Assembly: GCA_020723085.1 (NCBI GenBank)
Contig: DYJN01000006.1
Span: forward strand, 38,380 to 88,667
From: Arcobacter sp.
GTDB taxonomy: Bacteria > Acidobacteriota > Terriglobia > Bryobacterales > Bryobacteraceae
Direction: 5' to 3'
DNA length: 50,288 bases
Shown here: positions 44,101 through 50,288 of the stretch, piece after piece
Position numbering within the stretch: the first letter of the stretch is position 1
Layout: every line of letters begins with the position of its first letter
The notes under the pieces: model-generated
The model's input: the letters and a program-made list of their open reading frames with translations, nothing else
Told to the model about the DNA's origin: nothing
Databases searched by the model: none
Made by a program: the position numbers and the translations under genes

Positions 44101-45256
44101 CGGCTCTCCGGCTCCGGTGACGCCGGCGATGTTCGGCGCGCCCACCAGCTATGTCTTCTACCCGCCCGACGGCGAAACCGCCTACGGCAAGGGCCACGCC
44201 GCCTGCGGGCTTGTGGCGGGGCGCAATGGCGTCAGCGTCGTCGAACGTTCGGGCGGCCGCATCGAAACGGTCCTTCAGGCCGAGATCGGCCTCCCCGGTT
44301 GGACCCACGTGGCGCTGCTTTACAACGACAACACGCCTTCGCTTTACATCGACGGCAAGCTCGCCGCGCAGGGCAGGCGTTCCTCCCGCACCGTGCACCC
44401 GGGCTTGGGAGAGTCCTTCCAGGAAGACGGCGCTGGCTATCTGGAAGGCGATCACACGGCGCCTCTCCTGGTTCCCCAGGCGCTCAGCGCGGCTGAGATC
44501 GCATCACAGGCCCGGCAAGGCCCGCCCCCATTCGTTCCGCACCGCAGAGTCGAATTGGCCTGCCACCCCAAAGCCGGCCTGCTGCTGTGGCAACCCGGCC
44601 ACTACGTCGCCGAGGGTGCGCGCCCGTGGGAGATCCAGGTCGGCTCCCTGCCCGCGCCGCTCGCCGTCCGCGGGCCATGGACTGTGTCCTTCCCGCCCGG
44701 GCTCGGCGCGCCTTCCTCCATCCGGCTCGAACAACTCCACTCGCTCCACCTCCATTCCGATCCCGGCGTGCGCTACTTCAGCGGCACGGCTCGCTACGAA
44801 GCCGCGTTTGACTGGAAAGGGGCGGCCGCGCCCTCCCGGCGCATTTTCCTCGATCTCGGCCGCGTCGGCGTCATCGCCGGGGTCGCGCTCAACGGCAGGA
44901 GCCTTGGCACGCTCTGGAAGCCGCCCTTCCGCCTCGATCTCACCGAGGCGCTCCAGCGCGGCTCGAACCGCCTTCGCGTGGAGGTCACCAACCTCTGGTT
45001 GAACCGTCTGATCGGCGACGAACAGCTCCCGCCCGAAAACGACTACGGCGCCTCGGGCGGCCGCGCCGGTTTCGGCAACGCCATCACAAAACTGCCCGAT
45101 TGGTTCGTCAAAGGACAGCCCAAACCGCCCGGGGGCCGGGTGACTTTCACCACCTGGAAACACTGGTCCGCCGGTGCGCCGCTGTCCGAGTCCGGCCTCA
45201 TCGGCCCCGTCGTGCTCGAAACAGCCGAGTTCTGGCCCTTGCCCGAACGGGCGTGA
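41171..45256 (+). CDS. GH106-type alpha-L-rhamnosidase-like glycosidase with LamG domain
   Basis: A 1361-residue exported protein. ATG 41171 has GGAGG 9 nt upstream and gives a Tat-like signal (KRRSFLQ plus an Ala-rich stretch). Residues ~35-930 carry the GH106 family features: PRTWWHWMNGNIT, 'GIRGFQIFQVGTG', 'LECDLHNCPGWSSSGGPWN', 'GLIDSYEVGMQNWT' and 'SYTEPYDGGPFEEMQIG'. Residues ~955-1115 are a LamG/concanavalin-like fold (FTITAWIRPD ... WTHVALLYNDN ... LYIDGKLAAQG). The C-terminus is a galactose-binding-like domain (FLDLGRVGVIAGVALNGRSLGTLWKPPF). GH106 removes L-rhamnose from plant polysaccharides or flavonoids; close relatives may have other specificity. Confidence 0.88.
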   Translation: MKRRSFLQMMPAAAAGSRIAPGQPAPAAGWSAARMEKEFLDPPASARPRTWWHWMNGNITADGITRDMEAMARAGIRGFQIFQVGTGIPKGPVDYGSQEHVRLLEHAFREAERLGLECDLHNCPGWSSSGGPWNQPEHSMKVVTWSETAIQGGARVDARLPQPPARMNFYRDIAVLAFPALDGEDRPLRSKARAVRASLAENAEPAPLDAAQLDALFGGDPRNGLPVQRAASAKGAVIVIELSEPMEARSFSCYATPAGPGGGGFGGPAGVAALEYSSDGGRWEKASDLNLSTGNVLDGFPLAPVTAVFPAVRGRFFRILLPPNRRISSLTLSAAARVQYWPLKTNCLHHSRGRGSDLFAPTPDVHAGSIIDAGRIVDLTSRMQADGRLQWDAPAGAWTILRIGYTTTARTNHPGPDGGVGLECDKFSAEAMEHHFNAFFGPMLQHLERLGKRGLAGGLIDSYEVGMQNWTGRMREEFRGRAGYDLLHYLPCFTGRIVGSLEQSEGFLWDLRRVQAGLMAGNYYGKFTELCHRHGIKSYTEPYDGGPFEEMQIGSRVDVAMGEFWYGRKNTLDRSMKLASSIAHLKGRSTVGAESFTGMPVFSRWQEHPYAMKSQGDWMFTQGLTLCIFHRYALQPHPSALPGMTMGPWGFHFDRTNTWFEKAGPWIDYLSRCQYLLQQGQPVADLLYYVGEDAPVDTPDPAELDPPLPQGYDFDFINTEVLLRDTRIEQGRIVLAGGPRYRLLVLPQRRAMTLRVLRRLHELVRAGMWLAGPKPERSPSLADAAASAEWNRLAGELWGKTGGAAARENRLGQGRVFWGEPLASILSQMRLPPDFESGSESGDAPVHFIHRRTAGADIYFIACRRRQPENIVAGFRVSGAQPEFWLPASGRIAPAAVFEERNGRTYVPLQLDPAGSAFVIFRRGAARPALRLVREAAASSPLISASPYPRPSRGRYRQPAGTFTITAWIRPDTYAILGSPAPVTPAMFGAPTSYVFYPPDGETAYGKGHAACGLVAGRNGVSVVERSGGRIETVLQAEIGLPGWTHVALLYNDNTPSLYIDGKLAAQGRRSSRTVHPGLGESFQEDGAGYLEGDHTAPLLVPQALSAAEIASQARQGPPPFVPHRRVELACHPKAGLLLWQPGHYVAEGARPWEIQVGSLPAPLAVRGPWTVSFPPGLGAPSSIRLEQLHSLHLHSDPGVRYFSGTARYEAAFDWKGAAAPSRRIFLDLGRVGVIAGVALNGRSLGTLWKPPFRLDLTEALQRGSNRLRVEVTNLWLNRLIGDEQLPPENDYGASGGRAGFGNAITKLPDWFVKGQPKPPGGRVTFTTWKHWSAGAPLSESGLIGPVVLETAEFWPLPERA

Positions 45257-45804
45257 ACCAGCAACCGCTCCGCTCGACCTGCGCTCCTTCAAGGCGCTCG
45301 TGCGCGAACCGCTGCGCCGGGCAGGTGTACATTCTGCGGCGGTGCGCTCAGCCGCACGCTGCAAGGCGGCCCATGAGTGTTGTTCGAGTCCTGCCCGGAC
45401 AGCCCGCCTCACAACGCTGCGGCCACAGTCGCGCCGCCCGGGGGCAGCGCCGGCCGGATGCCTCTAGATTCAGATCCGAAACTCGTGAATAGACCGTAAT
45501 CGGAGAGTTTCTGACGGCCTTCCAGTGTCATCGCGAGTGCGCTCAGATGGCCGTTACGCTGTCAGCCTGGCGCGCTGCGTTCCCCGCCTGCGCCGCGGCG
45601 CGGGTTGTGACGCGCCCAGGTTTCTTCCTGCCCGCACCCCGATTCTTTTGAGCCCTGACTTGATGTCGCGGGCTCAGTGCACCCAAGAAGAGCCGCCCGC
45701 CCGCACCGCTCCTGCCGGCGGCATGACACGCCTTGCGCTGCTGCGCATCCCCTCCGCCGCCGTGCCGCTGAAAGCGCCTCCGCGCCGGCCTGCAGCCGGG
45801 ACGC
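45257..45804. other. Gene-free stretch of ~550 bp
   Basis: It lies between the convergent GH106 and def genes. The small ORFs here have no recognisable product. It contains the hairpin-prone TGCGGC ... GCCGCA (about 45334-45357), a possible end signal for the glycosidase gene, and an inverted repeat GAAACTC-N20-GAGTTTC (45478-45511) in a less GC-rich patch. One frame reads LRSFKALVRE near 45280, possibly a decayed gene, which I cannot support further. Confidence 0.5.
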
Positions 45805-46317
45805 TCAGTCCCACTCGCCCGCTTTCACCAGCTTGCGGATCTTGCGCTTGATCAGATCGCGCTTCAGCAGGCTCAGGTGTTGCAGGAACAGGATCCCGTC
45901 CAGGTGGTCGATCTCATGCTGGATCGCGCGCGCCAGCAGCTCTTCGCCTTCAGTCTCGAAGAAATTGCCGTCCAGGTCCTGCGCCCGCACCCTCACCCGG
46001 TAGGCGCGCTTCACGTCCTCGCGGAAACCGGGAATCGACAGGCACCCTTCCTCGCCGATCTGCGTCCCTTCCTTCACCAGGATCTCCGGGTTCACCAGCA
46101 CCAGCTTCGCCGCTTCGTCTTCGCCCGCGCTGTGATCCAGCACCGCCAGCCGCTTCGAAACGCCCACCTGCGGCGCAGCCAGACCGACACCCTTGTTCGC
46201 ATACATCGTCTCGAACATGTCTTCAGCCAGTCGGCGCAACTCCCCGTTGAACTCCGTCACCGGTTCCGCCCTCGTCTCCAGCACCGGCTCGCCGTACTTG
46301 TAAATGCGCAGAATCAT
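45805..46317 (-). CDS. def: Peptide deformylase
   Basis: A 170-residue metalloprotease removing the N-formyl group from new proteins. All three motifs are complete: GVGLAAPQVG (~43-52), EEGCLSIPG with Cys92 as metal ligand, and QHEIDHLDG with His134 and His138. The start at the ATG at 46317 gives the standard N-terminus (ILRIYKYGEPVL). Its ribosome-binding site AAGGAG lies within the last codons of aroC, which ends 8 bp upstream, so the genes form an aroC-def unit. The longer frame running back to 47460 is a shadow of aroC. Confidence 0.96.
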   Translation of the reverse strand: MILRIYKYGEPVLETRAEPVTEFNGELRRLAEDMFETMYANKGVGLAAPQVGVSKRLAVLDHSAGEDEAAKLVLVNPEILVKEGTQIGEEGCLSIPGFREDVKRAYRVRVRAQDLDGNFFETEGEELLARAIQHEIDHLDGILFLQHLSLLKRDLIKRKIRKLVKAGEWD

Positions 46318-46325
46318 GGCTGCTG

Positions 46326-47498
46326 TCAAAACTCCTTTACCTGTTGGATGTAGCCGTCGAAGTTCCGTCGCGCCTCTGTCAGGGAATCGCCCCCGAATTT
46401 TTCCACCATCGCCCCAGCCAGCACCAGCGCCGCCATCGCCTCGCCGATCACGCCCGCCGCCGGCACCACGCACACGTCGCTCCGCTCGTACGCCGCCGGC
46501 GCCGGCTCCCGCGTGTCCAGATCCACGCTCTCGAGCGGCTTGCGCAGCGTCGAAATCGGCTTCAGATAGCCGCGCACCACGATCTCCTCCCCGTTCGTGA
46601 TGCCCCCTTCCAGCCCCCCCGCCCGGTTGGCGCCGCGCGTGAACCGCCGCCCCTCGCGGTCGTAATGGATCGTGTCCTGCACCTTCGAGCCGAACTCCTC
46701 CGCCGCCAGCTCCGCCTCGCCGATCATGACGCCCTTCACCGCCTGAATCGACAGAATCGCCTGCGCCAGCTTCCCGTCCAGCCGCGAGTCCCACGTGATG
46801 TGCGAACCCAGCCCCACGGGCGCCCCATGCACGCGCACCTCGAACACGCCCCCCACCGTGTCGCCCGTGCGGTAAGCTTCGTCGACCACCGCCTTCATCC
46901 GCGCTTCGGCTTCCGCATCCACGCAGTTCAGCAGCACTTCGTCCCTGCGCGCCAGCGCCGCCAGCTCCTCCCATTCCGCATGGCGCTCCAGCCGCGCCGC
47001 GCCCACCTGAATCACGTGGCTCAGCACCTCGATGCCAAACTGCGCCAGATACTGCTTCGCCAGCGCCCCCAGCGCAACCCGCGCCGTCGTCTCCCGCGCC
47101 GAGGCGCGCTCCAGGATATAGCGGGCGTCGGAAAAGTTGTACTTGATCGCCCCGGCCAGATCCGCGTGCCCCGGGCGCGGCCGCTTCAGCGGCTTCTGCT
47201 TCTCCGCGCTGTCCGGCGCCGACTCCACCGGCAGCACTTCGCTCCAGTTCTGCCAATCGCGGTTGCGCACGATCACCGCCACCGGCGCGCCCGTCGTCTG
47301 CGAGTGGCGCACGCCGCTGACGATCTCCGCCGTGTCGGTTTCGATCTTCATCCGCCCCCCGCGGCCATATCCCTGCTGCCGCCGCCACAACTCGCGGTTG
47401 ACCGCCGCAACCGACACGGGCACGCCCGCAGGCAGGCCCGTCAGTGTGGCGACAAGGCACTCGCCGTGGCTCTCGCCGGCGGTTTCGAAACGGAACAT
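46326..47498 (-). CDS. aroC: Chorismate synthase
   Basis: A 390-residue protein of usual length. It converts 5-enolpyruvylshikimate 3-phosphate to chorismate with reduced FMN, the last step of the shikimate pathway. Signatures: TAGESHG near the N-terminus (His11), 'GYGRGGRMKIETD', 'ARYILERASARETTARVA', 'ITNGEEIVVRGYLKPI' and RSDVCVVPAAGVIGEAM. ATG 47498 starts the protein at MFRFETAGESHG; most relatives have only a few residues before this. No other aro gene is in the window; def follows. Confidence 0.97.
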   Translation of the reverse strand: MFRFETAGESHGECLVATLTGLPAGVPVSVAAVNRELWRRQQGYGRGGRMKIETDTAEIVSGVRHSQTTGAPVAVIVRNRDWQNWSEVLPVESAPDSAEKQKPLKRPRPGHADLAGAIKYNFSDARYILERASARETTARVALGALAKQYLAQFGIEVLSHVIQVGAARLERHAEWEELAALARRDEVLLNCVDAEAEARMKAVVDEAYRTGDTVGGVFEVRVHGAPVGLGSHITWDSRLDGKLAQAILSIQAVKGVMIGEAELAAEEFGSKVQDTIHYDREGRRFTRGANRAGGLEGGITNGEEIVVRGYLKPISTLRKPLESVDLDTREPAPAAYERSDVCVVPAAGVIGEAMAALVLAGAMVEKFGGDSLTEARRNFDGYIQQVKEF

Positions 47499-47538
47499 AC
47501 GGCTGAACTTTCAGCGTACCGGAATCGCGCCGGAAGCA

Positions 47539-48036
47539 TCAACTTTCGAGCACGAACCGCAACGGCAGCTGCGCCGAGCGCCGGATGCCGATCCGCGGCG
47601 TCACCGTGATCGATTCCCGCCGCGCCGCCGGCGCCGCCAGAATCCGCAACGGGCTGTGCAACAAATCCCACCCGTTCTGTTCCAGCGTGATGCCGAGCGC
47701 CCGCGTCAGCTTCCCCGGACCATCCCCCCAGCCTTCCACCGCCCGGATGAGCACGCAGCCCGGCGTGCCCTCCGGCTCCGCCACCACGTTCAGGCAGCAG
47801 TGCATCCCATAAGCAAGGAACACATACGCGCAGCCCGGCGGACCAAAGAGCACCTCCGTCCGCGCCGTGCGCCCCCGCCACGCATGCGCCGCCTCGTCCC
47901 CTTCCGGCAGGTACGCCTCCACCTCCACGATCCTGCCGCCCCTGCCCCGGAACTCGAGCCGCTGTCCCAGCAGTCCGCGGGCGACCTCGACCGTGGGGCG
48001 GGCATAAAAGCTGCGGGGCAGGACTCGGGCGGCCAT
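47539..48036 (-). CDS. 3-methyladenine DNA glycosylase (AAG/MPG family)
   Basis: A 165-residue protein, shorter than many members (~190-200) but with all core motifs: 'DEAAHAWRGRTARTEVLFGPPG', 'YVFLAYGMHCCLNVVAE' and 'GPGKLTRALGI'. The acid residue of IVEVEAYLPE fits the catalytic glutamate of the family. It excises alkylated purines such as 3-methyladenine and hypoxanthine. Start at the ATG at 48036, divergent from thpR with a 33-bp spacer and upstream of aroC (40-bp gap), so it may lead the aroC-def transcript. Confidence 0.94.
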   Translation of the reverse strand: MAARVLPRSFYARPTVEVARGLLGQRLEFRGRGGRIVEVEAYLPEGDEAAHAWRGRTARTEVLFGPPGCAYVFLAYGMHCCLNVVAEPEGTPGCVLIRAVEGWGDGPGKLTRALGITLEQNGWDLLHSPLRILAAPAARRESITVTPRIGIRRSAQLPLRFVLES

Positions 48037-48069
48037 CTCGCGCTACGCTAGGTGAGAGTATCACGCCCC

Positions 48070-48621
48070 ATGCGCCTGTTTGTGGCCATCGACCTGCCTT
48101 ACGAGGTGCGCCGCAACCTCGAGCTCCTGCTCCAGCTCTTGCGCCCGAAGGCGGACCTTCAGTGGAGCGCTCCGTCCAATCTGCACGTCACCACGAAATT
48201 CATCGGCGAATGGCCGGAAAACGATCTCGATATCCTGAAGCAGGCGCTCGCCGAGATCCCTCCCCCGGGTGAATTCCGCGTGGATATCCAGGGCCTCGGC
48301 TGGTTTCCCAACGAGCGCAACCCGCGCGTCTTCTGGGCCGGCATCCGCGGCGGGGAGGCCCTGCCGCTGCTCGCCCGGGCAACGGAAGACGCCTGTGAAT
48401 CGCTCGGCATCGCCCGCGAAGACCGCCCCTTCAGCCCTCACCTCACGCTCGCCCGCATCCGCCGCCCCGTGGACCTGGCAGCGTTGCGCAAGACGATCGC
48501 TTCCCTGCCCTCGGACCATTTTGGACGCTTCACCGCCGCGCAATTCCACTTATACGAAAGCCAATTGCGTCCCGGCGGCAGCATTTACACAAAATTGGCC
48601 AGCTTTCCTTTGGCAAAATGA
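48070..48621 (+). CDS. thpR: RNA 2',3'-cyclic phosphodiesterase (2'-5' RNA ligase family)
   Basis: A 183-residue protein with the two HxT/S motifs of the 2H phosphoesterase fold: LHVTTKF (His39) and PHLTLAR in the second half. ThpR hydrolyses 2',3'-cyclic phosphates on RNA ends and was first seen as a 2'-5' ligase. ATG 48070 gives MRLFVAIDLP, the family N-terminus; GTG 48052 is in frame but less likely. Its stop overlaps the plsY start by 4 nt (ATGA), which ties it to the phospholipid genes by position only. Confidence 0.94.
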   Translation: MRLFVAIDLPYEVRRNLELLLQLLRPKADLQWSAPSNLHVTTKFIGEWPENDLDILKQALAEIPPPGEFRVDIQGLGWFPNERNPRVFWAGIRGGEALPLLARATEDACESLGIAREDRPFSPHLTLARIRRPVDLAALRKTIASLPSDHFGRFTAAQFHLYESQLRPGGSIYTKLASFPLAK

Positions 48622-49223
48622 CGGAAAAACTGCTTGCAATTCTTGCCGCATATCTCATCGGCGGCATCCCCTTCGGCTATTTGATCGTCAAGCTCCGCAC
48701 CGGCCGGGACGTGCGCCGGATGGGCAGCGGCAACATCGGCGCCACCAACGTCCTCCGCACCACCGGCCGCGGCTGGGGAGTCCTCACCCTGCTGCTCGAC
48801 ATCGCCAAGGGCTGGGCCGCCTGCGCCCTGATGCAGACGCTGGCTGCCGGCTCGCCCGAGTGGACCGCCGCCGCCGGCGTCGCCGTCGTCCTCGGCCATG
48901 CCTTCCCGGTCTACCTGCGCTTCCAGGGGGGTAAGGCGGTGGCCAGCTTCGTCGGCGTGGCGCTCCATCTGGCCCCTTGGGCTTTGGCCGCCGTCGCCGC
49001 CGTCTTCGTCCTCACCGTTGCCGCCACCCGCTACATCTCGCTCGGCTCCATCCTCGGCGCCGGACTGTTCCCCTTCGCCGTCTGGATCCTCTACCATCCC
49101 GGACCCTCCGTGTTGAGCGCCGTCGCCTTTTGCGGCGCCTTCATCATCTGCCGCCACCGCTCCAACATCCAGCGCCTGCGCGCCGGCACGGAAAACGTCT
49201 TCCGCTTCGGAGGGAAAAAGTGA
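48618..49223 (+). CDS. plsY: Glycerol-3-phosphate acyltransferase PlsY
   Basis: A 201-residue membrane protein with about five transmembrane segments. It acylates position 1 of glycerol 3-phosphate using acyl-phosphate, the first step of phospholipid synthesis. The three conserved motifs are present: GSGNIGATNVLRT, GHAFPVYLRFQGGKAVAS and the late RHRSNIQRLRAGTEN. Overlaps thpR by 4 nt and gpsA by 4 nt (GTGA at 49220-49223). Its neighbour supplies the substrate. Confidence 0.96.
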   Translation: MTEKLLAILAAYLIGGIPFGYLIVKLRTGRDVRRMGSGNIGATNVLRTTGRGWGVLTLLLDIAKGWAACALMQTLAAGSPEWTAAAGVAVVLGHAFPVYLRFQGGKAVASFVGVALHLAPWALAAVAAVFVLTVAATRYISLGSILGAGLFPFAVWILYHPGPSVLSAVAFCGAFIICRHRSNIQRLRAGTENVFRFGGKK

Positions 49224-50218
49224 AGCGGCTGGCGATCATCGGCGGCGGAAGCTGGGGCACCGCCCTGTCCATCGTGCTCGCCCCGCGGTTTCCCGAACTC
49301 CGGCTGTGGGTCTACGAGCCGGATCTCGCCGGGCGCATGGCGCGCACCCGCGTCAACGACCTCTTCCTGCCGGACTTCGAGCTTCCGCCCAACGTCGCTC
49401 CTCTATCGGATTTGAAGACCTGCGTCGAAGGCGCGGACATCGTCCTCAGCGTGATGCCGTCGGACCACGTGCGCCGGCTCTATCAACAGATGTTGCCGTG
49501 GCTCGAGCCGCGCATGCTCTTCGTCAGCGCCACCAAGGGCATCGAGCAGGGCTCGCTCAAGCGCATGTCGGAAGTGATCGCCGAAGCCGCCGGCGCGCGC
49601 TTCGCCCCTCGCGTCGGAGTCCTCAGCGGTCCGACCTTCGCCCGCGAAGTGGCGCGCGGCGAGCCGGCTGCGGTCGTCATTTCTTCCCACGATCCCGAAC
49701 TGGCGCGCACGGTCCAACTGGCCTTTTCCGGCCCCACGCTGCGGCTCTATACCAACTCGGACCCGGTGGGCGTCGAGCTGGGCGCAGCGCTGAAAAACGT
49801 CATCGCCATCGCCGCCGGCGTCTGCGCGGGTCTCGGCCTCGGCGCCAATACACTCGCCGCCCTCGTCACCCGCGGACTCGTTGAGATCACCCGCCTCGCC
49901 GTCGCTGCCGGCGGACAGGAGCGCACGCTGGCCGGGCTGGCGGGGCTGGGCGACCTCGTCCTGACCTGCAACGGCGAATTGAGCCGGAACCGCAGAGTCG
50001 GCTTTGAATTGGGCCGCGGCCGCAGGCTGGACGAGATCCTCTCCGGCATGCGGATGGTCGCCGAAGGCGTCCACACGACCTTCGCCGCCGCCGAGCTCGC
50101 CTCGCGCCTCGGTGTGGAAATGCCCATCACCACCCAGATGCACGCCGTGCTCCGCGGCGAGAAGAGCCCGCGGGAGAGCCTGCGGGAGCTGATGGAGCGC
50201 TCCCTCAAGGAGGAGTGA
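49220..50218 (+). CDS. gpsA: Glycerol-3-phosphate dehydrogenase [NAD(P)+]
   Basis: A 332-residue cytoplasmic enzyme reducing dihydroxyacetone phosphate to glycerol 3-phosphate for lipid synthesis. N-terminal Rossmann motif IGGGSWGTAL, then SATKGIEQGS, LSGPTFAREVARGEP, the catalytic lysine in GAALKNVIAIAAGV, and GLAGLGDLVLTC near the middle of the C-terminal domain. GTG 49220 is chosen: AGGGA lies just upstream and it overlaps the plsY TGA. plsY-gpsA adjacency is common and functionally sensible. Confidence 0.97.
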   Translation: MKRLAIIGGGSWGTALSIVLAPRFPELRLWVYEPDLAGRMARTRVNDLFLPDFELPPNVAPLSDLKTCVEGADIVLSVMPSDHVRRLYQQMLPWLEPRMLFVSATKGIEQGSLKRMSEVIAEAAGARFAPRVGVLSGPTFAREVARGEPAAVVISSHDPELARTVQLAFSGPTLRLYTNSDPVGVELGAALKNVIAIAAGVCAGLGLGANTLAALVTRGLVEITRLAVAAGGQERTLAGLAGLGDLVLTCNGELSRNRRVGFELGRGRRLDEILSGMRMVAEGVHTTFAAAELASRLGVEMPITTQMHAVLRGEKSPRESLRELMERSLKEE

Positions 50219-50250
50219 CGGCCGCCGTCCGCCCCGGGCGTCCCGCGGCC

Positions 50251-50279
50251 TTGCCCAACGGTGCCCGTGCTGCTATAAT
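50251..50279 (+). promoter_or_regulatory. Consensus-like promoter firing out of the window
   Basis: TTGCCC (50251-50256), a 17-bp spacer and a perfect TATAAT (50274-50279). Transcription would start near 50286. The driven gene lies outside the window; a perfect -10 in this GC-rich genome suggests a strongly expressed gene. Confidence 0.7.
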
Positions 50280-50288
50280 CGCCTGACA

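Noticed and set aside
45365-45410. A GTTCGAGTCC T-loop-like motif suggesting a tRNA gene
   Set aside because: The five bases on each side cannot pair as a T-stem and no acceptor stem or anticodon arm can be built around it.
45478-45511. GAAACTC-N20-GAGTTTC as insertion-sequence ends
   Set aside because: No transposase or target-site duplication is visible and 20 bp cannot hold an element; kept only as a note in the gene-free stretch.
46318-47460. Minus-strand frame extending def upstream by ~380 codons
   Set aside because: It runs through aroC in another frame; the def motifs and start at 46317 fit the family exactly.

Overview
The window is GC-rich bacterial chromosome, most likely from an acidobacterium of the Solibacter/Bryobacter group. 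The evidence is the mix of families: NHL-repeat proteins ending in the Solibacter-type C-terminal domain (TIGR03437), a VWFA-related acidobacterial protein (TIGR03436), a large Oar-like TonB-dependent receptor remnant, a PEP-CTERM protein, GH10 and GH106 glycosidases, and an LptD that implies an LPS outer membrane. About 42 protein genes are supported. No rRNA, tRNA, CRISPR array or intact insertion sequence was seen.

Layout. 1-6573: an unrecognised 592-residue protein (5' end outside the window) and two consecutive exported NHL-repeat/TIGR03437 proteins. 6583-8738 (-): a Tat-exported aldo/keto-reductase-like protein followed by a GH10 xylanase. 8816-14686: phosphoglucomutase, a membrane protein, an SDR dehydrogenase, a DUF72 protein, LexA and PrmA. 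14760-18771 (-): amidase and a pair of M16 peptidases, one with and one without the zinc motif. 18808-20965 (+): a molybdenum cofactor operon moeA-moaC-mogA with 4-nt stop/start overlaps, followed by a VWA protein. 22157-26065: a divergent pair, with AmrB/Memo on the minus strand and a pterin-carbinolamine dehydratase plus a beta-lactamase/NamZ fusion on the plus strand. 26151-29366 (-): a small AT-hook protein and two overlapping transporter genes (SSS and APC).

29492-30936 (+): an exported repeat-type protein behind a leader that can fold as a three-way junction. 31000-33430 (-): miaB, a bifunctional-nuclease-family gene and two small uncharacterised genes. 33566-34429 (-): a PEP-CTERM protein. 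34584-35930 (+): rpmI-rplT with an intrinsic terminator in the rpmI leader, then zapB-like and zapA. 35950-38436 (-): lptD. 38560-41000 (+): a zinc-ribbon/RDD membrane protein abutting a 5'-truncated TonB-dependent receptor. 41171-45256 (+): a very large GH106-type glycosidase. 45257-45804: no gene. 45805-48036 (-): aroC-def and a 3-methyladenine glycosylase. 48070-50218 (+): thpR-plsY-gpsA with 4-nt overlaps. A consensus-like promoter at the right edge fires out of the window.

Most of the window is housekeeping and carbohydrate/envelope biology. The items most worth a second look are the structured leader at 29525-29607, the perfect dyad between the amidase and moeA, the apparently leaderless lexA promoter with an inverted repeat over its -10, the rpmI attenuator without infC, the hairpin leader of the AT-hook gene, the beta-lactamase/NamZ fusion and the clean-edged receptor truncation. 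All RNA folds and promoters were read by eye without energy calculation, and all family assignments rest on recognised motifs without a database search.
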